In this document: positions 8,542 through 16,699 of the stretch, one piece after another
Numbering within the stretch: position 1 is the first letter of the stretch
Layout of the letters: the number at the start of each line of letters is the position of its first letter
Source: Mycolicibacter hiberniae
Lineage (GTDB): Bacteria; Actinomycetota; Actinomycetes; Mycobacteriales; Mycobacteriaceae
Direction of reading: 5' to 3'
Assembly: GCF_010729485.1 (NCBI RefSeq)
Contig: NZ_AP022609.1
Location: forward strand, 4,332,655-4,396,654
Length of the DNA stretch: 64,000 nucleotides
Made by a program: the position numbers and the translations under genes
Notes under the pieces: generated by a model
Seen by the model: only the letters and a program-made list of their open reading frames with translations
The model's database searches: none
What the model was told of the DNA's origin: nothing

Positions 8542-9743
8542 AACCCGTCGAGTTCGACCCGTTCTCCGAAGAGTTCTTCAACGGCGCGTATGACACCTAC
8601 CGCCGGCTGCGGGATGAGGCACCGGTCTACTACAACGCCGAATGGGATTTCTGGGCGCTGTCGCGGTATGAGGACGTTGCGGCCGCATCGAGAGACCACG
8701 AGACGTATTCGTCGGCCAAGGGGGTGACGCTCGACATGGCCAAGGCGCATGATGACGCCATCCCGGTGCCGAGGGTCATCATCTCCATGGACCCGCCCGA
8801 TCATACGAAAATGCGCAAGCTGGTCAGCAATGCGTTCACCCCGCGCGCCATTGCGTCGTTAGAGGACATGGTGCGGGAGAAGATCTACGAGCGCATCGAA
8901 CAGGTGGATGCGGACTCGTTCGACGTCGTAGCCGACTTCTCGACCCTGTTTCCCAACGATGTCATCACCACCATGCTGGGAGTGCCCAAAGAGGATCGTA
9001 CGCAGATCCGCGAGTGGCTGGATCTGCTGGTGGAGCGACGAGTAGGTGAAATCGCCGTCCCCCCCGAAGGTTTCGAGGCGTCGGTGAAGACGTGGATCTA
9101 CTACCTCAAACTGATCCAAAGCCGCAGGGCGCAGCCCCACGACGATATGATCAGCCGCCTGATCGAGACCGAGATCGAGACCGAGGACGGTTCGCGGGAG
9201 CGTCTCACCGACGTCGATATCGCCGGGTTCGCAACGATGTTGGGTGGAGCGGGCGCCGAGACCGTGACCAAGCTGGTGGGAAACGCGATGGTGGCCTTCG
9301 CCGATTTCCCGGAGCAGTGGCAGGAGTTGCAGAACGACCGCAGCAAGATCCCGGCAGCGATCGAGGAGTTGCTGCGCTATGAACCCCCGTCGCAGTATCA
9401 GGTCAGGACCACCACCCGTGAGGTCACGCTGTACGGTCAGACCATTCCAGCCGACAGCACCATGGTACTGATCACGGGAGCGGCAACTCGAGATGAGCGG
9501 AAGTTTCCCGACCCGGACCGGCTCGACATCGACCGGGAGCGCATGATGGGATTCAATCTGTCGTTCGGCTACGGCGTGCACAGCTGTCTGGGCGCAGCCC
9601 TGGCTCGAATGGAGAGCCGTATCGCGCTGAACGCACTGCTGGACCTTTTGCCCGCCTACGAAGTGGACCGCCCCGGCCTTCGGCGTGTTGCCATGTCGAA
9701 TGTCAGCGGGTGGTCCAATGTGCCGGTGCGGCGCACCGGTTGA
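8538..9743 (+). CDS. cytochrome P450
   Basis: A 401-residue P450. The I-helix has GGAGAET near residue 237, ExxR is ELLR near 277, and the haem loop is FGYGVHSCLG with the cysteine ligand near 350. The GTG start at 8538 overlaps the CoA-transferase stop (GTGA) and the protein begins at a normal P450 N terminus (KPVEFDPFSEEFF). Translational coupling to a CoA-transferase suggests that the substrate is handled around the CoA-ester stage, but P450s normally act on the free compound. A strong hairpin covers the last codons. Substrate unknown. Confidence 0.9.
   Translation: MKPVEFDPFSEEFFNGAYDTYRRLRDEAPVYYNAEWDFWALSRYEDVAAASRDHETYSSAKGVTLDMAKAHDDAIPVPRVIISMDPPDHTKMRKLVSNAFTPRAIASLEDMVREKIYERIEQVDADSFDVVADFSTLFPNDVITTMLGVPKEDRTQIREWLDLLVERRVGEIAVPPEGFEASVKTWIYYLKLIQSRRAQPHDDMISRLIETEIETEDGSRERLTDVDIAGFATMLGGAGAETVTKLVGNAMVAFADFPEQWQELQNDRSKIPAAIEELLRYEPPSQYQVRTTTREVTLYGQTIPADSTMVLITGAATRDERKFPDPDRLDIDRERMMGFNLSFGYGVHSCLGAALARMESRIALNALLDLLPAYEVDRPGLRRVAMSNVSGWSNVPVRRTG
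9723..9739. terminator. possible terminator hairpin at the P450 3' end
   Basis: CCGGTGC-GGC-GCACCGG, a perfect 7-bp stem with a 3-base loop inside the final codons of the P450, facing the convergent TetR gene. No T-tract follows, so its role in termination is uncertain. Confidence 0.35.
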
Positions 9744-9752
9744 GACCGGCGG

Positions 9753-10349
9753 CTACCGGCGTGACCCGGCGGCGAGTCCTTGAACGATAAACGGACGGAC
9801 GAACTCGGCGACGGCGGTGTCATCTCGCAGATCGACTCGCAGTGAGGGAGTGGTGAACAACGAGAACAACATCCGCGCGAGCCATTCACCGGCCGCCGCG
9901 ACGTCAAGGTCCTTGCGTACCTCACCGGTGTGCCGCGCTGCCGACAGATAGGGAGCGATGAACTCGGCGCATTCCTGCAGCAGCTTGGCAGCGTTCTTGG
10001 TCAGCATGAGGTCGACTTCTTCTTGGTCGAAGTACACCTCGGGCTCGACGGCCCGACGGCCCTGGCAGACGAAAACGGCCGCCCGGACCAGCTTGCCTTC
10101 CAGGGTGCTGCCGCCGTGACGGTCGATCGCCGTGGCCATGTTGCGGTAGAACCGTTGCGACGCCGCTTCGGCACAGGCCGCGACGACGGACTGCTTGTCT
10201 TTGAAGTATTCGTAGAAAGTGCTGCGGGAGATGTCGGCGCCCCGTGCGATGTCGACGATGGTCGTCTTCGCCAGCCCGCGGGTGCGGAAGCAGGCGAAGG
10301 CCGCCCAAATGATGGCGGTTCTGGTGTCTGCGGCCGCCGCTTGCGTCAT
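9753..10349 (-). CDS. TetR-family transcriptional regulator
   Basis: A 198-residue one-component repressor-type protein. An N-terminal TetR helix-turn-helix spans about residues 20-66 (KTTIVDIARGADISRSTFYEYF, then KDKQ), followed by an all-helical ligand-binding domain without recognisable specificity. It follows the thiolase-like gene after 10 bases and is the last gene of the igr-like minus-strand operon, so it may feed back on that operon. The inverted repeats at 16505-16525 and 16537-16556 in the operon promoter are candidate targets. It could also bind the recurrent GAGAAT repeat. Confidence 0.88.
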   Translation of the reverse strand: MTQAAAADTRTAIIWAAFACFRTRGLAKTTIVDIARGADISRSTFYEYFKDKQSVVAACAEAASQRFYRNMATAIDRHGGSTLEGKLVRAAVFVCQGRRAVEPEVYFDQEEVDLMLTKNAAKLLQECAEFIAPYLSAARHTGEVRKDLDVAAAGEWLARMLFSLFTTPSLRVDLRDDTAVAEFVRPFIVQGLAAGSRR

Positions 10350-10359
10350 CTGGGGAAGT

Positions 10360-11526
10360 TTAGTGGTCCGCCGCCAGGATCAGGCCGCTGGTGGGGACGC
10401 CGGTGCCCGAGGTGACCAAGACGTGTTCGACATCGTCGACCTGGTTGTAGGAGGTTCCGCGGAGCTGCCGGACGCCCTCGGTGATGCCGTTCATTCCGTG
10501 GATGTAGGCCTCACCGAGCAGGCCGCCGTTGGTGTTGATGGGCAGGCGCCCCCCGATCGAGAGTTCGTCGACGTCGACGAAGTCCTTCGCCTCACCCCGG
10601 CCGCAGAAGCCGAGTTCCTCCAGCTGGGTGAAGACAAACGGCGTGAAATGGTCGTAGAGGAATGCTGTGGAGATGTCCTCGGGTTTGAGTCCGGAGTTGG
10701 CCCACAGTCTGCGGCCCACGACGCCCATCTCGGGCAGGCCGGTGATGTCGTCGCGGTAGTAGCTTGTCATCACCTCGCCGTCGTAGGCGGCGCCCTGGGC
10801 GGCCGCGGTGATGACCGCCGGCGGGTGGGGCAGGTCGCGTGCACGCTCCACGCTGGTCACCACCATCGCCACCCCGCCGTCGCTCTCCTGGCAGCAGTCG
10901 AGCAGTCGAACCACCGGCTCGATGATCCAGCGGGACTGCTGGTGCTCCTCGATGGTGATCGGTTTGCCGTAGAACCAGGCATCCGGGTTGTTTGCCGCGT
11001 GCTTGCGGTCGATCACCGAAATCTTGCCGAAGTCGGCATTGGTCACGCCGTAGGTCGACATGTATCGCTGGGCGTGCAGAGATACCCAGGCAGCCGGCGT
11101 CATGAAGCCGAACGGGGCGTAGGGCGCCATCCACAGCGGGGTGACACCGGGTTGTCTTCCGGCACCGCCGAATCGGAAGCCGGAGCGTTCGTTGAAGGCG
11201 CGGTAGCACACCACCGCTTCGGCCGCCCCCGTCGCGACGGCCATCGCGGCCTGCATCACGGTGCCCGCGGCCGCACCGCCGCCGTGCGGGACCCGGGTGA
11301 AGAACGTCAGGTTCTCGATGCCGACGTTACGGGCGACTTCGATCTCCTCGTTCTCGTCGACGGTGAAGGTCACCATGCCGTCGATGTCGGACGGGCGCAG
11401 CCCGGCATCGGCGATCGCGGCCTTGACCGCTTCGCAGGCCAGTTGCATCTCGGTACGGCCGGACTCCTTGGAGAATTCGGTCTGACCGATACCTGCCAGG
11501 GCCGCCTTTCCGCCGATTCCGCTCAT
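10360..11526 (-). CDS. thiolase-like lipid-transfer protein, probable Ltp2-type side-chain aldolase
   Basis: A 388-residue thiolase-fold protein of the SCP-x/Ltp group. The usual active-site cysteine is absent: the PHGGGAAAG loop stands where thiolases carry it. Tyrosine-containing segments LYDHFTPF and GEAYIHGM are kept, as is the GGRLPINTNGG loop. In steroid catabolism Ltp2 works with a DUF35 partner as a retro-aldolase, using tyrosines rather than a thiolase cysteine. The operon contains a DUF35 gene (13101-13514) and ChsE/ChsH-like genes, which argues for this function over ketothiolase. It starts at ATG 11526 with an ATGA overlap to the upstream MaoC gene. Confidence 0.82.
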   Translation of the reverse strand: MSGIGGKAALAGIGQTEFSKESGRTEMQLACEAVKAAIADAGLRPSDIDGMVTFTVDENEEIEVARNVGIENLTFFTRVPHGGGAAAGTVMQAAMAVATGAAEAVVCYRAFNERSGFRFGGAGRQPGVTPLWMAPYAPFGFMTPAAWVSLHAQRYMSTYGVTNADFGKISVIDRKHAANNPDAWFYGKPITIEEHQQSRWIIEPVVRLLDCCQESDGGVAMVVTSVERARDLPHPPAVITAAAQGAAYDGEVMTSYYRDDITGLPEMGVVGRRLWANSGLKPEDISTAFLYDHFTPFVFTQLEELGFCGRGEAKDFVDVDELSIGGRLPINTNGGLLGEAYIHGMNGITEGVRQLRGTSYNQVDDVEHVLVTSGTGVPTSGLILAADH

Positions 11527-11975
11527 TCGCCCACACCCGTGAGCAGGCTGAGCACAGCGGTACCGGAGACGTGATCGCCCAGACGGTTGGTCCCCTTGAG
11601 CGACACCTCGATCAGGCCTTCGCCGTCGCCGGCAGACTTGCCGGTGACCGTCCCGGTGAAATGCAAGGTGTCGTTGGGAAACGTGGGTACGCCGAGGCGA
11701 ATCGACAACTTCTTGACCATCGCCTCGGGGCCGGCCCAGTCGTGCAGGAACTTCACGCACAACCCGTTGGTGGTGAGGATATTCAGAAAGATGTCCGGGG
11801 AACCCTGGCGAGTGGCGAACTCGCGATCGTGATGCACCGGCATGTAGTCGCGCGAGGCGATCGCGCCCGCGACGATCAGCGTGGCGGTGACGGGCACGTC
11901 CAACGGGGTGATCTCGTCGCCGACGTGAATGGCATCGAACGCCAAGGTGGTGTGCCGGGTCGCAGTGGAGTTCAT
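11523..11975 (-). CDS. MaoC-like hotdog dehydratase (ChsH1-like)
   Basis: A 150-residue single hotdog domain with the R-hydratase core DYMPVHHD near residue 44, where the Asp and His match the MaoC catalytic dyad. It should hydrate a 2-enoyl-CoA, probably as one half of a heteromeric hydratase with the FAS1-type dehydratase at 13517-14065, as ChsH1 and ChsH2 do in cholesterol side-chain degradation. It overlaps the thiolase-like gene by four bases and the upstream FadE stop by one. The ChsH1 role is inferred from gene order and size. Confidence 0.8.
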   Translation of the reverse strand: MNSTATRHTTLAFDAIHVGDEITPLDVPVTATLIVAGAIASRDYMPVHHDREFATRQGSPDIFLNILTTNGLCVKFLHDWAGPEAMVKKLSIRLGVPTFPNDTLHFTGTVTGKSAGDGEGLIEVSLKGTNRLGDHVSGTAVLSLLTGVGE

Positions 11976-13081
11976 CAGTGTCCTTCCAGGTACGCGTTGC
12001 CGAGTCGGGCCAGTTGGTGGGAGGCGGAGCCCAGTGCGAGCTCGATGTGCTTAGCCCACAAGAAGTAGCGGGACAGCGGATAAGTGACGTCGATGCCCAT
12101 ACCGCCGTGTACCTGCTGGGCAGTGCCCAGCACGCGTGCGCCGGCTTCGGCCGCCCAGAACTTGGCGATCGACGCTTCCCGGTCGGCCGGGCGGCCCTCG
12201 GCGATCAGCCAGGCCGCGTGCCACGTGGTCCAGCGGATGGCCTCGGTGTCGATGAATGCGTCGGCCATGCGCTGCTGAACCGCCTGGAAGGAGCCGATGG
12301 GCCGGCCGAACTGCTCCCGCTGGCCGGTGTAGGTCGCTGCCAGTCGAAGAGCCCGTTCGCAGACACCGGTCTGTATCGCGGACATGGCGACCAGCGCCCG
12401 GGTGTACAGCGAAGTTACGAGGCTCGGGTCGGCCGATCCCAGACGCCGGCCGATCGCGCCCTCGAAGGACAGGTCGGCGTATGGCTCGCCGTGAGTGGTC
12501 TCCGCAGGCCTGACCTCGACAGCTGCCGCGTCTGACTCCACGATGAACAGGCCCGGCCCGTCATCGGCGACGGCCGACACGATGATCGCGTCGGCGAGTT
12601 GACCGGCCGGTACCAGGTCCTTGGAGCCGTCGATCCGCCAGGCGTCGCCGTCGCGCCGGGCTGTTGTCGAGCGCGGCTTGTCGGCAGCTGAATTGCCCGG
12701 TTCGGTCAGCGCCGCTGTGAGTATGGTCCGGCCGGCGACGACCTCGGGCAGATACTGCTGCTGGAGATCGGTGTCACCGTGGCGCGCTATGGTGTCGGCG
12801 CCCAAGGCGAGGGTGGAGTAGACGGGCACCGGCGCGACGCTTCTGCCGACCTCGGACAGCAGAATCCCCAGCTCGAGAAAGCTGCCGCCGCTGCCGCCGA
12901 AGGCTTCCGGCAGGCTGATGCCCAGCAGATCCGATGATGCCAGTTCGCTCCAGAGCGCGGGGTCGTAGCGGACCTCGCCGGATTCGACGTCGGTGAGCCG
13001 CTCCGGTGTGGCGTGGTGTTCGAAGAGTTGACGGGCCACCTTGGCGACGGACTCTTGATCGTCGGTGAAAGAGAAGTCCAT
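11975..13081 (-). CDS. acyl-CoA dehydrogenase, FadE28/ChsE1-like subunit
   Basis: A 368-residue acyl-CoA dehydrogenase that starts at ATG 13081 (MDFSFTDDQ). It has the short, diverged N-terminal and middle domains typical of the non-classical steroid FadEs, and the C-terminal segment HGGMGIDVTYPLSRYF resembles M. tuberculosis FadE28 (ChsE1). Known ChsE1-ChsE2 enzymes are alpha2-beta2 heterotetramers that put a double bond in the isopropionyl side chain. The FadE at 14080-15261 is the likely partner. A frame extending upstream to 13219 is ignored because it would overlap the DUF35 gene. Confidence 0.83.
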   Translation of the reverse strand: MDFSFTDDQESVAKVARQLFEHHATPERLTDVESGEVRYDPALWSELASSDLLGISLPEAFGGSGGSFLELGILLSEVGRSVAPVPVYSTLALGADTIARHGDTDLQQQYLPEVVAGRTILTAALTEPGNSAADKPRSTTARRDGDAWRIDGSKDLVPAGQLADAIIVSAVADDGPGLFIVESDAAAVEVRPAETTHGEPYADLSFEGAIGRRLGSADPSLVTSLYTRALVAMSAIQTGVCERALRLAATYTGQREQFGRPIGSFQAVQQRMADAFIDTEAIRWTTWHAAWLIAEGRPADREASIAKFWAAEAGARVLGTAQQVHGGMGIDVTYPLSRYFLWAKHIELALGSASHQLARLGNAYLEGH

Positions 13082-13100
13082 GTGTGTGTCCAGCCTCGGG

Positions 13101-13514
13101 TCAGAGTGCCGGTCGGAATTGGTGCAGTACCAATTCGTCTCCGCTTGGCAGGGCTTCGAAGGTCTCGTAGAAGACCTGAACGGGCATGCCCACTGTGATG
13201 TCGCCGGGCTCGATGTCACACAGGTTCGAGACGATACGCACGCCCTCGTCCAATTCGATCAGGGCGACGACGTAGGGGTACTTCAGGAACGGCAAGGGCG
13301 GATACTGCGGCATCACAAAGCTGTAAACCGTTCCCCTGCCGGTGGATACCACGTAGTCCCAGTGCAATGACTGGCACTTGCCGCACATCGGGCGCGGCGG
13401 CACCCGAAGGGCTTTGCAGTCGGTGCACTGCTGTATCCGCAGCTCGTGATCCTTGAGGCCTTGCCAGAAGAACTCGGTGTCGGGGCTGATCGAGGGCGCA
13501 AGTCTGTGGGCCAT
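13101..13514 (-). CDS. DUF35 zinc-ribbon/OB-fold protein
   Basis: A 137-residue protein with a four-cysteine zinc ribbon at about residues 30-48 (CTDCKA then CGKCQS) followed by an OB-fold acyl-CoA binding domain. DUF35 proteins bind thiolase-like enzymes and are needed for Ltp2-type aldolase activity. In M. tuberculosis this domain is the C-terminal half of ChsH2; here it is a separate gene, 2 bases downstream of the FAS1-type dehydratase that corresponds to the other half. It most likely partners the thiolase-like protein at 10360-11526. Confidence 0.85.
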   Translation of the reverse strand: MAHRLAPSISPDTEFFWQGLKDHELRIQQCTDCKALRVPPRPMCGKCQSLHWDYVVSTGRGTVYSFVMPQYPPLPFLKYPYVVALIELDEGVRIVSNLCDIEPGDITVGMPVQVFYETFEALPSGDELVLHQFRPAL

Positions 13515-13516
13515 GG

Positions 13517-14065
13517 TCAGCCGTCTTTCTTGAAGCGCAGCGTGCGGAACCGCTGGCGTCCGAGGACCTCGCCGCCTTGAGTCCGGTAAGTGGTGACCCA
13601 GGTGACGAAAAATCCGGTGCCCATCCCCGTCTTCTTCTCATCGGAGATGCTCTCGAACACCGTTTCGGCCGTAATGTCGTCACCGACGCGGGGGTAGCGT
13701 TCGATCTCGAATTCGGAGTTGGTGGCGACGATTCCGGTATAGCCGGCGTCGGCCAGGCATTGCAGTGGATTCTCGCCGATCTCGATCGGCACGCCCCCAC
13801 GTTCGTGGATGCCCTCGAGCTTGGGTGGCGCCATGGTCCACGACTGCAGCATCACCGGAGGGGACACGATACCGCCGTAGCGCGAATTCGTCGCGAACTC
13901 CTCATCGAGGTACGCCGGGTTGAAGTCGCTCAATGCGTATGCCCAGTGCCGAATCATGGCCGCATTGACCGGATCCGGTGCCTGGACCGGTTGTCCCGAG
14001 CTGATCGGTTGCCCGACGAGTGCGTCAAGACGCTGGCGCAGGTCGTCTTTCGTCATTTCTGTCAC
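13517..14065 (-). CDS. FAS1-like/MaoC N-terminal dehydratase (ChsH2 N-terminal half)
   Basis: A 182-residue hotdog-fold dehydratase of the MaoC N-terminal/FAS1-like family, with IRHWAYALSDFNPAY near residue 38 and the family's PPVMLQSW segment. This domain pairs with a MaoC-type hydratase to form a functional enoyl-CoA hydratase. GTG 14065 is chosen with GGAAGGG about seven bases upstream; ATG 14056 is an alternative. It sits just before the DUF35 gene, so the pair looks like a split ChsH2. The inferred role is hydration of the unsaturated side-chain CoA ester. Confidence 0.82.
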   Translation of the reverse strand: MTEMTKDDLRQRLDALVGQPISSGQPVQAPDPVNAAMIRHWAYALSDFNPAYLDEEFATNSRYGGIVSPPVMLQSWTMAPPKLEGIHERGGVPIEIGENPLQCLADAGYTGIVATNSEFEIERYPRVGDDITAETVFESISDEKKTGMGTGFFVTWVTTYRTQGGEVLGRQRFRTLRFKKDG

Positions 14066-14079
14066 GTCAAACCCTTCCT

Positions 14080-15261
14080 TCAGGAGGCTCGCGTATCGCG
14101 GGGAGCCCGGGGCATGAGCAAGCCCGCCATGGCGATGATGTCGCGCTGGATCTCGTTGGCGCCGCCACCGAACGTGTTGATGACCGCCAGGCGGTAGGCA
14201 CTTTCCAGTTCGCCCTGCAGCGGAGCGGTGGAACCCTTGCGGAGGCCGGCTTGGCCGACGATGTCAAGCAGCTCGCGAGCGACCTGTTGTGTCAGTTCGG
14301 TTCCGAAGACTTTCGTGGCGGATGCCTCGCCCATGCCGAGCGCTCCGGTGCTCAGCGTGGTGTTCACCCGCAGGTTCATCAACCGATACGCCGCCACCTG
14401 CGCCTCGACCCGTGCCAAAGCCTGCCGGACCCAGGGCTGGTCGATCACCAGTCCGTCATCGAGCGGCGTCGACTCGGCCCAGCTGAGTGTCTTGCGGAAC
14501 AGCGGTTCCAAAGCGCCGAGGTTCCCGAGTGCGGCCCTTTCCAGGTTCAGCTGGTTGGTGACGAGTTTCCAGCCCTCGTTCTCCCCGAGCACGATGGAAT
14601 CCGCCGGTACCCGAACATCGTCATAGAAGGTGTAGTAGGTAGAGACCCCCGGCATGGTGTGCAGCGGTTTCCAGGAGAAACCGGGACTGTCGGTCGGGAC
14701 GATGAACAGCGTAATGCCCTTGTGCTTCTTCGCGTCCGGATCGGTACGAGCCGCCAGCCAGATGTAGTCGGCGAACTCGGCACCGCTGGTGAACATCTTG
14801 GAGCCGTTGATCACGAACTCGTCGCCGTCGCGCACCGCGCTCGTCCGCAGGGAAGCCAGGTCGCTGCCGGCGCCGGGCTCGGAGTATCCGACTGCGAAAT
14901 CGACTTCGCCCTTCAGGATCGCCGGCAGGAACCGGCTCTTCTGCTGCTCGGTTCCGAACTGAATCAGTGTCGGCCCCACAGTGTTCAGCGTGATCATCGG
15001 AAGCGGAGCATGGACCCGCCGAGCTTCCTCGTCGAAGATGTACTGCTCCAGAGCCGTCAGGCCGTGGCCGCCGTATTCGGTGGGCCAGGCCACGCCGAGC
15101 AGGCCGGCTTGCCCGAGCGCGCGGCGGCACTCGGTTACTGCCGGACCACCCTCCAGGCGTCCGGCCATGGCGGCCCGTCGTTCCGGGGTCATTACCGCTT
15201 CAAGGCGTGCTCGGTAGTCCCGGCGCAACTCTTCCTGCGCAGGCGTGTAGTCGAATTCCAT
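14080..15261 (-). CDS. acyl-CoA dehydrogenase, FadE29/ChsE2-like subunit
   Basis: A 393-residue full-length acyl-CoA dehydrogenase. It shows the FAD/substrate signature YSEPGAGSDLASLRT near residue 125, the GSKMFTSGAEFADYIWLA stretch, and a C-terminal NTFGGGANEIQRDIIA. These resemble M. tuberculosis FadE29 (ChsE2) as I remember it. It probably forms a heterotetramer with the FadE28-like protein at 11975-13081 and introduces an alpha-beta double bond in a 2-methyl-branched CoA ester. Its start overlaps the P450 stop by one base (TGATG). Confidence 0.85.
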   Translation of the reverse strand: MEFDYTPAQEELRRDYRARLEAVMTPERRAAMAGRLEGGPAVTECRRALGQAGLLGVAWPTEYGGHGLTALEQYIFDEEARRVHAPLPMITLNTVGPTLIQFGTEQQKSRFLPAILKGEVDFAVGYSEPGAGSDLASLRTSAVRDGDEFVINGSKMFTSGAEFADYIWLAARTDPDAKKHKGITLFIVPTDSPGFSWKPLHTMPGVSTYYTFYDDVRVPADSIVLGENEGWKLVTNQLNLERAALGNLGALEPLFRKTLSWAESTPLDDGLVIDQPWVRQALARVEAQVAAYRLMNLRVNTTLSTGALGMGEASATKVFGTELTQQVARELLDIVGQAGLRKGSTAPLQGELESAYRLAVINTFGGGANEIQRDIIAMAGLLMPRAPRDTRAS

Positions 15262-16472
15262 CAGGATCCCGCGCTCATTCGAACCGGCATCCGCTTGACG
15301 CCCGGAACCATGGTGGCCCGCAGCCGAGTCACGTCGCCGGTCAGTTCAATCGTCGGATAGGCGCCCAGCAACACCTCGAACATCACCCTCGCTTCGAGGC
15401 GTGCCAATTGCGCTCCCAGGCATGCGTGTTCACCTGCACCGAAGGCGATGTGCGGGTTCGGCCGGCGGGTGATGTCGAAGGTCTCGCTGTCGGTGCCGAA
15501 GACCTCCTCGTCGCGGTTCGCCGACCCGTACAGCATGACCACGATGTCGCCGGCCGCGATCTGCTGTCCACGAATCTCGATGTCCTCGGTGGCCCGGCGC
15601 GCCATGTGGGTGACCGGGCTGGTGTACCTGAGCATCTCTTCGACGGCGTCCGGCAGCAACGAGGGGTCCCGTCGCAGCAGTGCGAACTGGTCCGGGTGGT
15701 CGATCAGGGCTTTGGTGCCCAGAGCGAGCAGGTTGCGGGTGGTTTCGTTACCGGCCACCAGCAGCAGGAACGAGAAATTGAGCAGGTCCTCGTCGGACAA
15801 CCGCTCACCGTCGACCTCGGCCGCGGCGAGGATCGAGAGCAGATCCTCTCCGCTGACCTCTCCGCTGCGGCGATCCGCGATCAGCTTGGTGAAGTAGTTG
15901 AACAGCTCGGCCAGTGCCTGCAGGGAATCCATTTCGATGTCCGGGTCTGCGGTCCCGACGGCGGCATCCGACCACGTGCGAAATTGCTCCCAGTCCTCCG
16001 GTGGCGCCCCGAGCATCTCGGCGATCATCCGGGTCGGTAACGGTGCGGCGATCTCTTCGGCGAACTCGTACTCGCGGGTGGAATCGATACCGTCGACGAT
16101 GCCCTTGACGAGGCTGCGGATCTTCGGCTCGAGCAGCGTGACCTGCCTGCGGGTGAAGCCGGCGTTGATGAGATTGCGGAGCTGGCGGTGCCGCGGCGGG
16201 TCGGTGAAGATCAGGTTGCCCTCCTGAACCGGCTCCGGCTGTTCGGGGTCGGGGATGGTGATGCCCTTGGTCGAGGTGAACAGGCCCGGATTCCCGGAGA
16301 CGAAGCGCACGTCTTCGTACTTGCACAGCGCCCAGAAGTCGGTGACGTCGTTCCACACCACCGGCGTGCCGGCGCGAAGTTCACGGTAGGCGGGATAGGG
16401 GTCGCCGGCGTAGAAGTCCGGCGAATGCAGGGGATGGGTGGTGGTGGGGCGACTGGCGTGCTTCGTGGCCAA
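15261..16472 (-). CDS. cytochrome P450, CYP125/142-like in context
   Basis: A 403-residue P450 that leads the igr-like operon, the position held by cyp125 in M. tuberculosis. The I-helix reads AGNETTRN near residue 238, a form shared by CYP125, CYP124 and CYP142; ExxR is EMLR, and the haem loop is FGAGEHACLG with the cysteine near 349. Family and position suggest terminal oxidation of an alkyl side chain to an alcohol or acid, but the subfamily cannot be fixed by eye. TTG 16472 is chosen because GGAAGGG lies 7 bases upstream; upstream in-frame codons overlap the promoter repeats. Confidence 0.87.
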   Translation of the reverse strand: MATKHASRPTTTHPLHSPDFYAGDPYPAYRELRAGTPVVWNDVTDFWALCKYEDVRFVSGNPGLFTSTKGITIPDPEQPEPVQEGNLIFTDPPRHRQLRNLINAGFTRRQVTLLEPKIRSLVKGIVDGIDSTREYEFAEEIAAPLPTRMIAEMLGAPPEDWEQFRTWSDAAVGTADPDIEMDSLQALAELFNYFTKLIADRRSGEVSGEDLLSILAAAEVDGERLSDEDLLNFSFLLLVAGNETTRNLLALGTKALIDHPDQFALLRRDPSLLPDAVEEMLRYTSPVTHMARRATEDIEIRGQQIAAGDIVVMLYGSANRDEEVFGTDSETFDITRRPNPHIAFGAGEHACLGAQLARLEARVMFEVLLGAYPTIELTGDVTRLRATMVPGVKRMPVRMSAGS

Positions 16473-16504
16473 TTCAGGTGCCCTTCCTTGACATAAAGCA
16501 GGCG

Positions 16505-16525
16505 GACAGTCATCCTTCAACTGTC
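16505..16525. promoter_or_regulatory. inverted repeat GACAGT-N9-ACTGTC
   Basis: A perfect 6-bp-arm inverted repeat 33 bases upstream of the P450 that starts the igr-like operon. It does not match the recurrent GAGAAT repeat, so it may bind a different regulator, possibly the TetR encoded at the end of this operon. Confidence 0.4.
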
Positions 16526-16536
16526 GGGTTACGGGT

Positions 16537-16556
16537 CAGTCTTACCAGTAGGACTG
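16537..16556. promoter_or_regulatory. 20-bp near-perfect palindrome in the divergent P450/ALDH promoter
   Basis: CAGTCTTAC-CA-GTAGGACTG has 9-bp arms with a single mismatch, a typical size and form for a TetR operator. It lies in the 227-base gap between the igr-like operon (minus) and the ALDH-CoA-transferase unit (plus). The gap holds no other clear feature except the inverted repeat at 16505-16525. Confidence 0.5.
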
Positions 16557-16699
16557 CCGCCGCGTCAATCGGCAAAATAGCTTGTAGTAAGCCATTATCC
16601 AGGCCGATTGGAGCCGAGGGGCGTCGTGCAAAGAATGGGCAAATGTCGGATTCGTATCGACATATGCCCGCTGAATGTCTAGAGGGGCTGGGTGGTGGG

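Noticed and set aside
10360..11526. Calling the thiolase-like protein an acetyl-CoA acetyltransferase
   Set aside because: The nucleophilic cysteine loop is missing and the gene is in an igr-like context with DUF35; aldolase or lipid-transfer type is more likely.
16584..16599. A possible twelfth operator copy (GATAAT-GGCT-TACTAC on the minus strand)
   Set aside because: The right arm matches only about half the consensus and it lies far from both starts; not counted.
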